A DNA stretch of 64,000 bases from Stichopus chloronotus. Its lineage: Eukaryota > Echinodermata > Holothuroidea > Aspidochirotida > Stichopodidae. The notes under the pieces were generated by a model. That model ran no database searches. It saw only the letters and a program-made list of their open reading frames with translations, and was not told where the DNA came from. The stretch lies in assembly GCA_021234535.1 (NCBI GenBank), contig CM037843.1, positions 17,329,911 to 17,393,910 of the forward strand, given 5' to 3'. This document shows, piece by piece, positions 48,221 to 61,396 of the stretch (positions are counted from its first letter, which is position 1; each line of letters opens with the position of its first letter). Both the position numbers and the translations under genes were made by a program.

Positions 48221-50459
48221 CTGGCATCAGACAAAGGGACACAATGTCATCTAACTCACTTGTGTCAATATTTTGGGTCTTGGAAGCAGTTTCTCTCAAG
48301 AGGATCTCTGTGTTTGTACAGGGGAATGTAATCAGTGCAGTATGTTTTTGCTGCTTTTCATTTTGTCATTATGGCTCAGCGGGGTCTGAGGAGGTAGTAT
48401 ATATGTGTTTAGAGAACAGTAGGTCTATGCCTAGGTAGCACATTTTCCATTTTTCAGTATCAGGGAAGTGGACAAATGAATTTTCTTTGTTCATTGTGTT
48501 AGTTTTTCTCTGTTATTGTTGTTGGTTATTGCTTCTTTTTTCTTTTTTTTTTCATCAAAAATGGGTTGGCAATGGAGGGCACACTTGTGAAATCATTCAG
48601 AGTGATGTTTACAATGACTACGCCCATGTTTACTCTGCTTCTCCTGTTCCAGATGCAGATGCAGATGGGGTTGGAGTAGAACAAGTTGATAGGGGTGATT
48701 TTCAAGCCATTTAGCAAGATACATTGGGGATCAAAATCAGTGAAGTAACCATCACTTACCTTGAAATGTGGGTCCCAGAAAGGGTGTACTGATGGAAATA
48801 AAAGTGATAGTTTGATTTAGGGATGGAAAAAAAAAAGAAGATTCTTTCCGTGGACAGCCCGCTACGATCATTCCATTTATCTGAAGGTGCCCTACCACGA
48901 TATCTGTAGGGGATGTATTTTTAGCTCACATTCTGTGGTTAGCGTTGTATTATATGGGGGAGAGAGACAGTCTCAACCTGCCTTCAAGTGTGGTTTCCTC
49001 CATAATCAGCCACAGGGACTTTGCACTCTTTTCATGTGGTTGTGGTTAACTTAATACATATCCTCTTGGGTTCAAAAATCCTTTGTCATTTATCTCTGAC
49101 CCATTGTCAGAAGTTCCCACTGAGTTCAAACTCTGAATCACATATCGGAGGCTATTGTTTCAGCATTAGATGTGTCACTGGCCTGCTTCAAGAAACAGCA
49201 GACAGTGTGTAACAATTTTCCCCCTGATGTCATAATGTTGCAGTCTAGTGTGTGTGTGTGTGTTTTTTCCCCTATCCTGTGTAACATACGCTGCCAATAT
49301 TGTAAAAGCTCCTTGGGGTTTTTGTGTAACCTGAGTATGAAAGGGTTTATTTGGTTCATTCCACTATTCAGTTTAGGGGTGGTGACATCAGTTCTGTTTT
49401 CAACAGAGAAGCTGAAGTTGAATGACACATTGTTATTACCATTGAATAAACAGACAGCTAATTTCACTTTATAGCTTGAAAGGAAGGAGATCCGATACCT
49501 TGGATAGTATTAACGAGGCCATTGGCTCTGGAAAGGAACTTTCAAAAAGAGGTGGAGGACCCATTGGACATTGTCATTTCAAGAAAACAGGGCTCATCCT
49601 TGGCAGAGTTGACAATGATTCAGTGAGATTTATCTGGTGTGAATGAATGGACGGTCAAAATAATTGATCTCCTGTAGTATAGGATGGAAAGCCCGGTCAA
49701 TTGATGCAGACAGCCTAGATACTCTATGTTGCCTGAGAAGAATAGAAAAAAAATGGCTCCAATTTCTCTTTTGTTTTCTCATTCATTTCCTTTCTTCAAG
49801 AAAGCTTTTGTTTTATTATTTACTTTGTACTGATGTATGAGGAGTGCCCCTAAGCTAGATAATTGTTCATACGTAGTTGGAAAGAAAAAAATTCTTGAAG
49901 GATATCTCAAACCCGAGAGTTAACAATTAAAGACGTGAACTTTTTGGACAATAGCTGAAGGGAAGTTATCTTGGGTTTGAATTTGCAGAAAAATATGTTT
50001 TGAAGGGATTCAATTTACCTGAGAACATGTATATGCACTTAAGAGTTTAAGTAGTTGCCACATACATCTTACATAACTTTTTGCGCTTTCTTCTTCCAAA
50101 TCAGGTATTTCCTCGACACATTTGTGGTAAAAACCTGCAAATGGCAAATTTGTCAAGTTTACTAAGGAGAGGTTAGTTTTTTAAATTGGTCGTGCGTTAA
50201 CTTCCACACATAATGTTCATGAATTTGTGTTTCATGCCTCTCTGTTGCTGGACATGGTCCACGGTTATCCGTGTAATACCGTCGGAGTTAACTTCTTCAC
50301 TACATTATTGACCTTTTCCAAAGTTCTTAATTGCATGAAAAAGAAAAAAAAAAATTAAAAAAAAGGAAAATAAATCTTAAGTCACCTCTGTTATGTTGTA
50401 AACAGAGTTTGAAGGAGTCCTTGGTTTGCCTCAAGATTCTTCATAAATATTGCATTTGA
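48221..50459. other. Non-coding stretch without recognised gene
   Basis: AT-rich, with a TG run (49248-49262) and several A or T runs. No exon or repeat end was recognised. Confidence 0.5.
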
Positions 50460-50785
50460 AATGCATCAAAATGGCATGCAAAGAAAATAGCCTTAATCAT
50501 TTTTTAAACCAGTCAGTCTCACCAATTAACATCAGCAATAGCTTCACCTCAGAATAGTATGCAATAAAGATAAGTTGCAGGAGATGCATCATGATTTTTT
50601 TAAGTTTGGGTGAACAATTGAACAACAATTAGCTGAACATATTTATCACCACCTGAGAAACGTCCTTCTGGAAGAGAATGCTATCATCTGCCTCATTTTG
50701 AATAATCCATTGCTCTGTTTTCATACATACTAGTTTAAAAAAGTATGATTTTTTCCCTCTAAAATAGACACAGTATTTCCATTGA
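50460..50785. repeat. Dispersed repeat family R1, copy 3
   Basis: Carries AAATGGCATGCAAAGAAAA, CACCAATTAACATCAGCAATAGCTTCA, AAGTTTGGGTGAACAA, TGAGAAACGTCC and CATTTTGAATAA..CATTGCTCTGTTTTCAT, aligned with copies 1 and 2. It is more diverged than copy 2 around the middle. Confidence 0.7.
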
Positions 50786-50812
50786 ACAAAGCAGCCACAT
50801 TTTGGTGTACAG

Positions 50813-50885
50813 AGTACATCAATATGAAGGTGTGATTGTAGGCTATCAGCAATGATAAAAGTACATCAATGTGAATGTGTAATGG
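50813..50885. repeat. 47-bp spaced direct repeat
   Basis: AGTACATCAATATGAAGGTG at 50813 recurs as AGTACATCAATGTGAATGTG at 50860, just downstream of R1 copy 3. Confidence 0.75.
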
Positions 50886-53800
50886 TTTGCTTGATTTTCT
50901 TAGTTTTTTGACACTAAAATGAATCAGGCCTTTTTTTTTTTTCTTTTTTTTTTAAATTTTGGCAGGATTAAAAGGATATCTGGTGGCATGCAGTGTTGTA
51001 TTACTGCATACTACAGGAAAGGCATAATTAGTTGTTCCATATCCGTGGTGTTCTCTTTAAATTCCAGATGCAGTTTTCAGAATCTTTTTTTTTTTTTTTT
51101 ATTACATTTAGGGATCAAGCAAAAATTGTATTGGACATGGCACCAGGCCAATCAGTCCTTATCAGCATAAAACATCGAATCGGTGAAATTCAGCAAATTC
51201 CATTTGCCAATATTCCGCAACATTAAAAATATTTTTTCGTTACTGGGGATGCATTAATCCATGACCCAGGTTGCCCCATAATGGCTTTTGTACATGTATC
51301 TGAAAGGATTAAAAAGCCCCACAGTGTTAGGTGGGCTCTTTTATCATTTATGACTCTTTTTCTAATACCTGTGAGTTCTATGATGATCTTGAAATCGCGA
51401 TAAAGGCAATCCAGAGACTACGTAAAGCACAAAATGAACATTTGTCAGGACGGAACATGCTCGATAGCGAAAAAATCGGATTGGATATCGGCCGATGTCA
51501 TCATGAAGAAATTGGCCATTGAATCAACAGAAAGAAGAGGTATATACACACCGGCTTAAAAACTTGTTATTTTCACCAGAACAGTCCTATAGGAGGCAGG
51601 TTCTACAGTAAGTGGGTAATCATCGTCGGTATCGTACTATATAATCGTGACAAATTTTGTCACAAAATTATTTTATCTTTCCACATACCAGGGATGTTGA
51701 TTTGTCCTTGAGAATTATTTTATATATTATTTTCTGTGGCTGTCAATGTACTCTAAAATGAAACCTTCGTCAAACTGGAATTACGGTTTGATAATATCTC
51801 ATTGTGTCGATAAATCAAGTAAACATTGTAAATTAAAAAAAAAAATGCAACTGCGAATGCAGGCCGCTTTCTTCTGTATGCGTTTGCTTAACTACGCTTT
51901 GGAAGATGCCTATCTCGGCAAATAAGCTTGTAATCATTACCTTGTTATCACCTACTCTTAGAGGAACCTCACTGCATTATTGTCATGTATTTTTTTCATT
52001 CGTGGGACAATCCTATTAAAATCTGTAATCAGACTTTAATAAATTGATTCATCCCAATTGCCTGTTTTGTTGGTGATAAACTTCCATGATCAACCGAATG
52101 TTAGGCAGGCTAAGTCTCTGTGACCTTTACCTTCACAATCATCAAGGTCTATTCAACCCTGCGAATCCCACGCTTCAAGAAATTTTTTTAAGTGTTCAAT
52201 CTCCCTTTCATCTCACCTAAAGGTGAATGCTAGCATCCTTGTCAGAGGCCTCAACTGGACCGTCTGTTGCAGTGTAAGTGTGGTAGCAAGAAGAAGCAGA
52301 CTTAGCCTCTCTGGGATGTTCCATTTTGTTAAAAGGAAGGCTGTTGTAACATGTATAGCTGACTCTGGAGAAGAACATGTCACTTGTTTCTGGCATACAA
52401 GGTACTTAAGTGTTTAATGAAAAAAATCAAACACCAGGCAGTGCTGCTTCAGGCTTTATACATTATTGATCCTGGCTAGATAGTCCAAAATATCCTGTAT
52501 TTGTGTAAACAATGGATTAGTGGAAATAACCTCCGTGAAATAACCTCCAAAGAGGGTTTACCAAATCCTGAATAAGGACAGATGCCAGCAAATGGTCGTT
52601 CACTATATTTAAGTTTGTAGCTCTTTTCCTGTCCATTCTGAGGCTGATCTAAGCAAGCATTTAATACAGTATTCTTGTCCAATTTTTTTTTTTTTTTGGG
52701 GGGAAGAGGGGTGTCTTTTTTGTAGAGCCAGCTTTCTTTCTTGAATGTATCCTTGGTAATTTTCCGAGGGCTCTTTTCTTAATTTGTAAAAATGAATTTG
52801 AAGTAAAAAATAATGTGTAGTCGAACTTTGTGTGAGGATCTGAACCCCAAAAGCTGATTTTAGTTGCCAAGGTTGTACACAGGTTTGCTGTTTGTGAATT
52901 TTGTTTGAAAGCAGCATTCTTTATGGAGCAACATTTTTTACGGCATTTGCGACTCGTTCGTCAGAGTTCTGGTGTTATCATGCGTTGCCTGCTAGGAACG
53001 TAACTGAAAGGAAGTCTTTGTTGTTCTTTGAAATTGAAATGTGTTTTTGTCAGGTAGAGATTTTACCACAGTGGGAAAAAAAAAGTGCCTTGTGAAAAAG
53101 CGCCCTTTCGCACTGCCATTCCGGTTTTCCGTGCCCCAGGCACATATCAAGGCATCATTTGAAAGAAATTCAATACCTCTCTCCACTGGCTGACTGGCCT
53201 CGTTTTTACAACGTAACATACAAAGGTGAAATTTACAGTAAAATATGTCCAGATACGAAATCTAAAGGAGATTTAACATTGAATTCCACTTTCAAAGGAA
53301 AATTTGGTTGAGTAAGAAGCAATTTAACAAAAGATCACGGTCTTCTTTTGTTTTTAAATGTGTTCTTCTTGCAAACAAACTCCCTCCCCTCTGCAGTATT
53401 GTCAATATCATTAGCTCAACTCGGACTGTACCATTACCGTGAATTTTAAAAAAAAAGATACGTTATTGCACCCCATTAAACATGAGATTTCAATTACAGG
53501 TCTCTCAGACACACTGATTTTATAATTCTATACCTTAATACTTATTTTTTATGGATTCAACTCCATAATTTCAACCTTATCATAAAACTATACAATTAAC
53601 ACCCAAATTTACCTCGATCACGCCTTAAGTTTGTGTTACATAAAGTGTGTTACAAACTTCTCTACTCCAACAACGTTTAAAGCAGTACAGTCTAGTCCTA
53701 ATTTCACTGCACAATCACTAGCACTGTGTATAACGTATCTGCTGCAACAACGCTTCGCGCCAAAACAAAGGTGTGGTAAGAGATATTTTGTATGGAGGAC

Positions 53801-54068
53801 GCACAATTAGGGAACAGCAAACCTTAAACAATTTTTCGAAGTATTAGGCATTGGGAAGTAGTATTTTAATGAATTCTGCACCAAATTAAAAAATTCAAAC
53901 ACATAATCAAGTGCAAATGATCTATCAAACACGATCTTGGTATTCTTTATCCAATAACATGCAAAAATCGTGCCACTTTTTGGTTTGTGGCTGAAAAAAT
54001 CTGTCTTCATTGGGACGGTAGCGGTTATGTAATAAGTCACTGACTAGGGAAAGTATTTGTCCTTCAAA

Positions 54069-54101
54069 CATGAGTTGGAAGCCATTGGCTTCCAACTCAT
54101 G
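54069..54101. repeat. Perfect inverted repeat, 16-bp arms, 1-base spacer
   Basis: CATGAGTTGGAAGCCA (54069-54084) and TGGCTTCCAACTCATG (54086-54101) are exact reverse complements separated by one T. Confidence 0.95.
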
Positions 54102-56966
54102 GCAGTGGAACTAAAGGGCGCATTCTGACATGATTGGGTTTGTTGTAGATTAAGCTTGAACATGTTGTGAAAATAAAGGTCACAACTCTTTAAAGTTTTG
54201 TATTGTGTGTTATAAGGCAGTTGAGACTTTAAAGAGGCTCAGAGAATAGTCAATCAGTTGGTATGTTGTGACATCACAGCTTGCCTATCATGCAATTCTT
54301 CATTGTGATATAAAAATTTGCCTACAAAATCTGTAACTTTAAATGAGATGGATCTGTTGAGATATGGTTTTTCTGTAATAACTAGAGACCCTCTCCCCAA
54401 ATCCCCCCCCCACCCAAAAAAATCACAGTTCATACGGCATTGTCAATTTTTTCCATCTTATTTGTATTTCTCGTTATGTACTCCCCATGCAGTGTGACAT
54501 TATTGGTGTTGACTTGGAAACATGAAACATTTCCACTGAAAGGAGGTGGACCTCCTAAAGGGGCTCATTGAGTTGATGTAGTTTTATGTTGTGGCAAGTT
54601 TGAAAGAAACCATTACATGCCAATACTTCCAGTAAGCTTCATTATTCTTATCTATTCCTACAGTTACTGAAAATGTGAGAAATTATTTTTATGAATAGGA
54701 ATCGCCCATTGTTAAGACATTATGGTGAAAAAGGGTCTGGTCACTGATTTTCAGTGAGTGATTTTGATTGTTAATTCCATACATCATTATTGCGTCAGTT
54801 GTGTGTCGTATGTTTAGAATTTCTAAGTTTGGCTGTTTGCCATCAACATCTGAGTGACACTCAAAACATAACAAAATCATCATGAAGTTTGTGAATCATC
54901 TCAATGAGCCTCTTAAAACCTTCGGTTTTTGGCACACCTGGTGGATGTGTACATCATGTATATGGGATTATGAAATACCAAGATGGCCTAGGTGACTCCT
55001 TGATAGATTTACCTAATCTGCTTTGTGGTAAAAAAGTATTAATTTTACCATGTACAACATAATTTTCCACTCTGAAGTCTGAACATTTGTATTACATCTA
55101 AGGTTGAGACTTCAAGGAGAAAGGAGATTGCTTGAAATTTCTTCTTTCTTCTACCTGAAATTCCTATTTTCCTATTCTTCTTTGGTCACTTTTTGTTTAA
55201 TGTTTTGTAAGTGAGGGCACCCCCGGGGGGCAGGGAAACAGGGAGCAGTTCCAAGTGACAGAGATCCCAAGGAAAGTAGTCTGACAATTGATAGTATAAT
55301 AGTCTATTGGTTCCTTACTGTATTGCCCCTTATTGTTTATAAAACTCTCAGCTGCTGTTTGACTGCTGTGTTATCACCATTAGCACCTTCGTTTTTGAAA
55401 GGCCACAGACCTTTCCTCAGATCTGAGAATGAAAAATTGATTTTTTGAAACCTATCTCAAAAAGGTCTCTGTCAGTCTAGGCCCTTTTGTAAGGCTGCCA
55501 TGCAAAGAAAGACCTCTTGAATGGTTCATGGATAATGTCTAGGCATGTGAGACCTTTCATCAAGAATTCGGTTGTTATCGAGGGCTTCTGAAACAAAACT
55601 CAAAACTCTAGAGGTGAATGGTCAGTGGTCCGCAGATCCTGTAGGCTATTTTTAAGTTGCTTTTCATATGGGATTCAGTTCTATTTTGCAAAATCAACAG
55701 CACTGTATTTACGTAGGTAGACTTAGTAAAGCCAGTGGGTTATACCATTTTCCTTATTTGTAACTATATGGGAGAATCTACTGTTCTTAAAGGGGGCATA
55801 GAGGACTTGTCTCAAATTTTCATGATGTTATTGTATCATCACAACTGGAAACTGTCTTAAATATATTTTTTGTCATGTAAGGAAGACAGATTACTGTGAA
55901 TCTATTCCTGCTTATGATCTAAGAATCCATTTAAATAACTACAGAGGCATGAGAAAACTACATGCTGCTCTTATGTCTAATGGACAGTCCCACTGCTGTC
56001 GTGCAACCTTTTACTGTGCATCCCTGCAGTCCTTGTGAATATGTCAATAATGGAAGAGTCCATCAGTTAATTGCTCGTGAAGCTGCACTGAAGGTATGTA
56101 ATGGATATTTTGATCATTCCGCTCTGCATTCCTGGAAGGAAGGTAGGCAGTGTGTGAAGACCACAAGAGAGCTTCCTGCAACTGCATTATTGCAGTGACA
56201 TTCCTAGAGATTCCATGTGGGTTTTACTTAGGATTTTCAATTTTTTGGTCACTCTCCCGGTGCCTATCCTTGGAAATAGCCGGGATTGACCATACCACAT
56301 GCGGAATGTAACTTTGTGCACCTCAGTTAGCTCCATGATTTTTCCTTTTTTTTATCACAAAATCTGATCATATATGTAAGTTTAGAAAGTTGAAGAGTGA
56401 GTTGGGCAAAGAAGGGGAGTAACAAATGTGTTTGTTGGGAAAAGTGTTTCAAGTAAGTGTGCCCAGAATTGTGAAGTGGGGGGGGGGGGGATTTGGTTTG
56501 AAAAGTGAAATAGCTGTGGGCTTTTGGACTCAAGAGCCTTCTTGTTTTCCTTTCTTGAACTACATTGTGCCTGTGAAGAATGAATTTTTGGTAGTCAGAA
56601 GTTTGAGCAGCTAGGTTGTAATCGTTGTATGTAGATCAGGAGCTCTAGCTCAGGATTAATGTAGGTTGACAGACCGTAGATACTTGTTTGTAATTATGCT
56701 TGAGAGTAGGTGAAGTGGTTTTTAAAGCAGGGTGGAGTGCTGAAACTGCTAAAATACAGTACTCCATGCAGGCCTATTAGCAAGTCGGCATAATCATACC
56801 CCCCAGGTTTGTAATGAACAAAGCAGTGGTTTGGACTGAAAAAAGAAGGAATTTTTTAAACTGGTCTTTCTAGCTACCTACTAGTGGCTAACAGTCTCTC
56901 TGGGTGCCTTTTACTCTGTGTAGCTCTTCTTGTCATTGGATTTCATCTGTGAGGTCCTCGTTGTCC

Positions 56967-57015
56967 CTGGGTTTTCAACCTGGGGGACGTGTCCCACTGG
57001 TGGGACATGAGCGTG
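56967..57015 (+). mobile_element. Solitary hAT-like terminus
   Basis: CTGGGTTTTCAACCTGGGGG resembles the common hAT start CAGTGGTTCTCAACCTGGGG with one base lost. It is followed by TGTCCCACTGGTGGGACA, a small inverted repeat. No matching right end was found nearby, so only the end is called. Confidence 0.4.
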
Positions 57016-58036
57016 TCTCAAGTCCCCATAGCAAAAAGTAACAGCTTATGTCATGCACATGTGAAAGAATATGCATGACAAATTTACAGATATAACCGAA
57101 GATTTTAAGTTGAATTCAGCGATGTGCATGCCTAAAAGTAAGGTTGTGTTTGTCACCAAGCTGCATCATCTCAAGTGTTTTTGTGCATAGTTTCTCACAT
57201 ATTAGGAGGGGGAAAATCCCATTCCTGAGCCCTCCATGGTCCTGTATACTACTTGGACTTATTTTTGATAATCCCATCAGTTTGTAAATATGAACAATTA
57301 CCCTGTGAATTTGTCATTTTGGTGAAAGTACCTTTTATTTTCTTTGTACTTTTGTTTTTTTGCAATGAAGTACTTTGATGTGAGTTGACTTGCCATTTTA
57401 TTAATTTGTTTGAGGGTGTGATTTCTAGAAAAAGAAGCTTGTTTTAAATTCATTGCCAGTTGTACACTGAATATGCTTGACTGTATTCATGTGCTGAAAA
57501 GTACCTTGCATTTTGGACTAATTACAACTACCATGAAAAGAAAATCCTCCCATATGGTATCGTTTTAGAGGGACTGACTTCACCGAAGAAAAAACATACA
57601 TGAAGAAGAAGAGAAAAAAAAAAGGGAATCTACCTGAGAATGATAAAAGCAACCAAACCTGGTAGGCAAACTTTGCATCAGATGGACACTTGGAAATGTG
57701 GCCTAGGTTCAAACTGTGATCTTTGTATGTGTGCATTAGTATGTAACTTTGTTTTGCTTTAATAATTCTCTGAGATAGTGCAGCTTAACTTCCATGCTTA
57801 TCAGAGATAGTCTGAGGGAATGCACGGTAAAAGTGCAGTAAAAGTACAGTTTTGTCTTTAAAATCTCGACAGTTAGTATAGCTACACCGATGTGTACAAA
57901 CCTTTATAAACATTTCACACGACTTAACTATGATGAATTTCTGTACATAACATGTTCACTTCAGTATCTTGTAAATGCTTTCTGGTACTGAAATAGGACC
58001 CTTTATTACTATAGTAGATGTTGGACTTAAAACAAA

Positions 58037-58073
58037 CTGTCAGTTTGCCGATAGAATCACGGCAAACTGACAG
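58037..58073. repeat. Perfect hairpin, 14-bp stem, 9-base loop
   Basis: CTGTCAGTTTGCCG (58037-58050) pairs exactly with CGGCAAACTGACAG (58060-58073) around loop ATAGAATCA. About 50 bp downstream, GGTACCCGGGTACC (58126-58139) is a perfect 14-bp palindrome. Confidence 0.95.
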
Positions 58074-59514
58074 ATGCCAATTTATATCGACAATAAAGGT
58101 GACAATGAAGGTGCCAATTCGGTTGGGTACCCGGGTACCTGAAGGATATAAGGAAAAAATTAACCGATTTTGAATTTTAGGAATCAATGAAAACACTTAG
58201 TAATTCACCAACTAGAAACGTAGCATACCAGTCTAAAGGACACATCTTGAATGTTTGCCTTTCTCCAGGGCCATGCCATTAATTGATACTGCAAATTCCA
58301 TGCTTGATTTGACACATCACACAGTAATATTTCAAACCCAGAATTCAAGGAGAATGCTCTAGAGATTCAACAGTAGAAGATGGGATGATGGGGGTGGGGG
58401 ATGGACAAAGGAATTGTAGGAGATGACATCAGATTTAGTTATATCCAAGTTAACTATGTGGCAGTCTCGCATGCGCTTAAATGTATCTCGTTAAAATCTG
58501 TAGAGTACATCTTCCACCCTCCCACTGCCCGCACAATTTGGAAGGAAATTTGATCTTTGTCAGCTAGATGAGAACGACTGTAAAATGTTCAGTGAAAGGA
58601 GACAGCGATATAGTCAACAAGTTTAGTGCTGATAGTGATAACCTCAATAGCATTGATTGTTCTTGTAGGTACTAGTGTTTTCACTAGGTCCAAAATTCAA
58701 ACCGTGACATCCCCACTCGTCAGGTAACCTGGTCACCCAAACATACTTACAGTAGGCTAGGATTTGTTGTTGTAGGTGAACATTTTGGCTTTGCATGTTC
58801 ATATCACCATGTACCTTATGTGTGGGCAGGACAGTCAAGTGGTCTTACTTATTCATACATGCTGAATTTTGTCACACGTGTGTGTTAGGGAAACTTTGGA
58901 TCCAGGTGGAATTCAGAACCGGGTGCTAGAATCATTGGTAGGGTACCCTGGTATCTGGTGCAAATTAGATATACACAACCTCTCAAGGACAAAGTTGATG
59001 GAGGGGGGGGGCCTTAGAGATGGTTACACAACAGCTGCTCGAGCATGGAAAAAGCAGTGCAAGCATATTGTTGAATTGGAAGTCATTTAATGCTAGTTGT
59101 GTACTCTCCGACCTACAGCGTGATATGACTGCCCCAGCCAATATATGCCAGTTTAAAAGTATAATGCCAGAGCATTAAAAAGAACACTGAGCATGTTACC
59201 ATCTGCCAGAAATTGTTTCATTGCAGCTTTGTATAGTTATGTGGTATCATTTTCAAAATAAACCTACATCTGTTGCTTCACTTTACAGCCTTGTCAACCA
59301 TCTTCCTCAGTTGGCCCCTGTTAGTGAGGAGTCACATAGCTCCTTCATATTAAACTTCTGCCTTCTGAAACTGCAGTGCTTAAAAGGTGAGATCAGAGAC
59401 CTAATGGACTCATGTCCCCAAAATTAAAATGAAGAATAACTGCACTTGCCTTCTGTTGTGAACACAACAGGACACTGAAACATGAAAGACACATGTGCAG
59501 AACAAATTCATTCT

Positions 59515-59770
59515 TGATTCCTTGGTGAAGGATGGCAAGGAATCTTTGTTTAATACGGTGATGTCCCGTGTAAGTGCGTACATATGTGTGTGTGGGTGTG
59601 TATGGCTATGTGTGCATGTAACAGAAATCCTTTGAACTTCCAGCTTTCGAAGGTAAGGCGCAAGATGTCCAAAGTCATTGTCTGGGTAGAACAATAAAAT
59701 ATCTCAGCTGGGATTGTTTTTTGCATGGGTCAAAGATACAATCTTTGTGAAGCCCTTTCTTTTCAAATAT
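59515..59770. repeat. GATATCTCAAGAA-type dispersed repeat (R4), diverged copy
   Basis: Reads CCTTGGTGAAGG, CAAGGAATCTTTG, a TG-rich run (59582-59620), CCAAAGTCATTG, AAATATCTCAGCTGGGAT and GGGTCAAAGATA in the same order as the copy at 37255-37600. Confidence 0.5.
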
Positions 59771-61396
59771 TTTCAACTTGTTTTATTAAAGTCTGTATAT
59801 CCCTAGCTGAGACTCAACCATGCTGTGACAGGTGAGGCAAAAAGCATCTTTGAAATTTTGGCAATTCACATCCATGTGATAAAACTATGCAGTTCAATGA
59901 CCTAATTAGTTATCATTTGTATCACTTCCATTTTTAAAGTCGGCATTGACATTCGCTCGACAGACCTTGTCCGTGACGGTGGGACGGAGTTATAGGTTGT
60001 AAACAGGGTCACCCCCTGAATTAAATGGAAATCATAACAGATGTAATCACGTTAGTTGACATTACATTTTGAAATTTAAAGCAGTAAGAATCAATCAAGC
60101 CTGAGCTTTGAGTCGCTACTGGTTTGCAATATGCTTCTCCATTGTATGTATTCCTTTGAAATTTTTACCGCAGCGTAATATTACGTGAACTGTATGAACT
60201 ATTTTTATTACAAGTTCCTCGGGGGAACAGTAAAATAGTGATAAATTAATAACGAATAATAACCATATGACAATAAATTGATGCTGGAAGAAAACATCGG
60301 CAACCTAACGTTAGTGCACATTTGCTACTGGGATATGTGCAACTGCCATGAATTTGTGGCAGGCAAGTAAGAGCAATGTACCTTTACCAGAATGACTGAA
60401 AAAGTTTCAGCCGATTCTGGCTCGTCATATTTTGTTCCCGATGACTAGAGAGCCGAATTAATGAGTTCCAGACAAATTGATAGTAGAGGAAAATGGCATC
60501 ACGGAACAATAAGCGAAATCCAAATTCTGTATGGAAAAGCCGTTCTCATGAAAGTGTGTATTACACAAATCCAAGGGAAACTTTAGGATGATATCACTGG
60601 CAAACAGCTGAAGGTTGGGATGTAGTTTTTCTCGCATGTGATCAGATTATCTCAAAAGATCAGATGGTTGCGTTTGCTCGTGTTTCCCCGAAAGATGTAG
60701 TTAGATCTCAAACGAAGGAATTCTCGGTCTGTTTGTGCATTTCATGCAGCACATGTTGAAGGCAGAGCTGTTTTGCCTTCCCGTGTAAGATGGTACCTCT
60801 TAATTATCGTTCGGCTTCATTTGTTCAGTGTATGCGTAGGGATGTCATTCTGTGTCTATTTCTATGATGAACCTGCATATTCTACACATGTCACTGGTGT
60901 GGGTATTCACAAGTGACTATACTTATCACTTATCTCACGAATGCATCAGTAATTTAAACCTGGTGATTCACACGGTAGACATACAATACCCCTTGCTCAC
61001 CCTAATGCATTCTTCAACCCTACGCTACACACTCCCGAGTAAAGTTTTAGCACCACACCCTTGTATGCCGTTGGCTCTGAGAGCTAACATGTCTCTTTAA
61101 ACTGGTCCTGTAAATTTCCTAAAGATGTTGATAACTCAGGAAAGTAGTCAATGTCTCTAGTGTTAAAGTGATTACATGTGTAGGCAAAAAGTAAAAACAT
61201 TGAAATTTCATCTCCAAAAGTTTGGTAAGGCCTTGAATTACACCATTCAGACAACCTGGGAAAATATATAGGTTTCAGTTGGTTAATTTTGCCATATGAT
61301 GTCAAATTCTTCTAACATAACGACAAAAAGTGTAGAATACGATAATGTAGTGGTTGACAGTTTTCATTCAAATCAACGGTGTGCTTCTTTGAGCAA

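Larger units (their letters stand above)
50886..61396. other. Non-coding stretch without recognised gene
   Basis: Contains strong hairpins (54069-54101, 58037-58073), a hAT-like terminus near 56967, a diverged R4 copy (59515-59770) and several homopolymer runs. Frames at 51331-51522 and 55962-56198 show some coding flavour but match nothing I know. Confidence 0.5.

Noticed and set aside
50105..50171. 67-bp segment between AATCAG and GAGAG|gttagt as an internal exon
   Set aside because: The sites are plausible but the encoded peptide matches no part of PPP1R21 and no partner exon was seen.
51331..51522. 63-codon frame ending HHEEIGH
   Set aside because: It looks mildly protein-like but matches nothing known to me, has no splice context and is short.
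52259..52305. CKCGSKKKQ after TTGCAG as the exon following 17559
   Set aside because: It reaches a stop after ten codons and only superficially resembles CRALSKRL.
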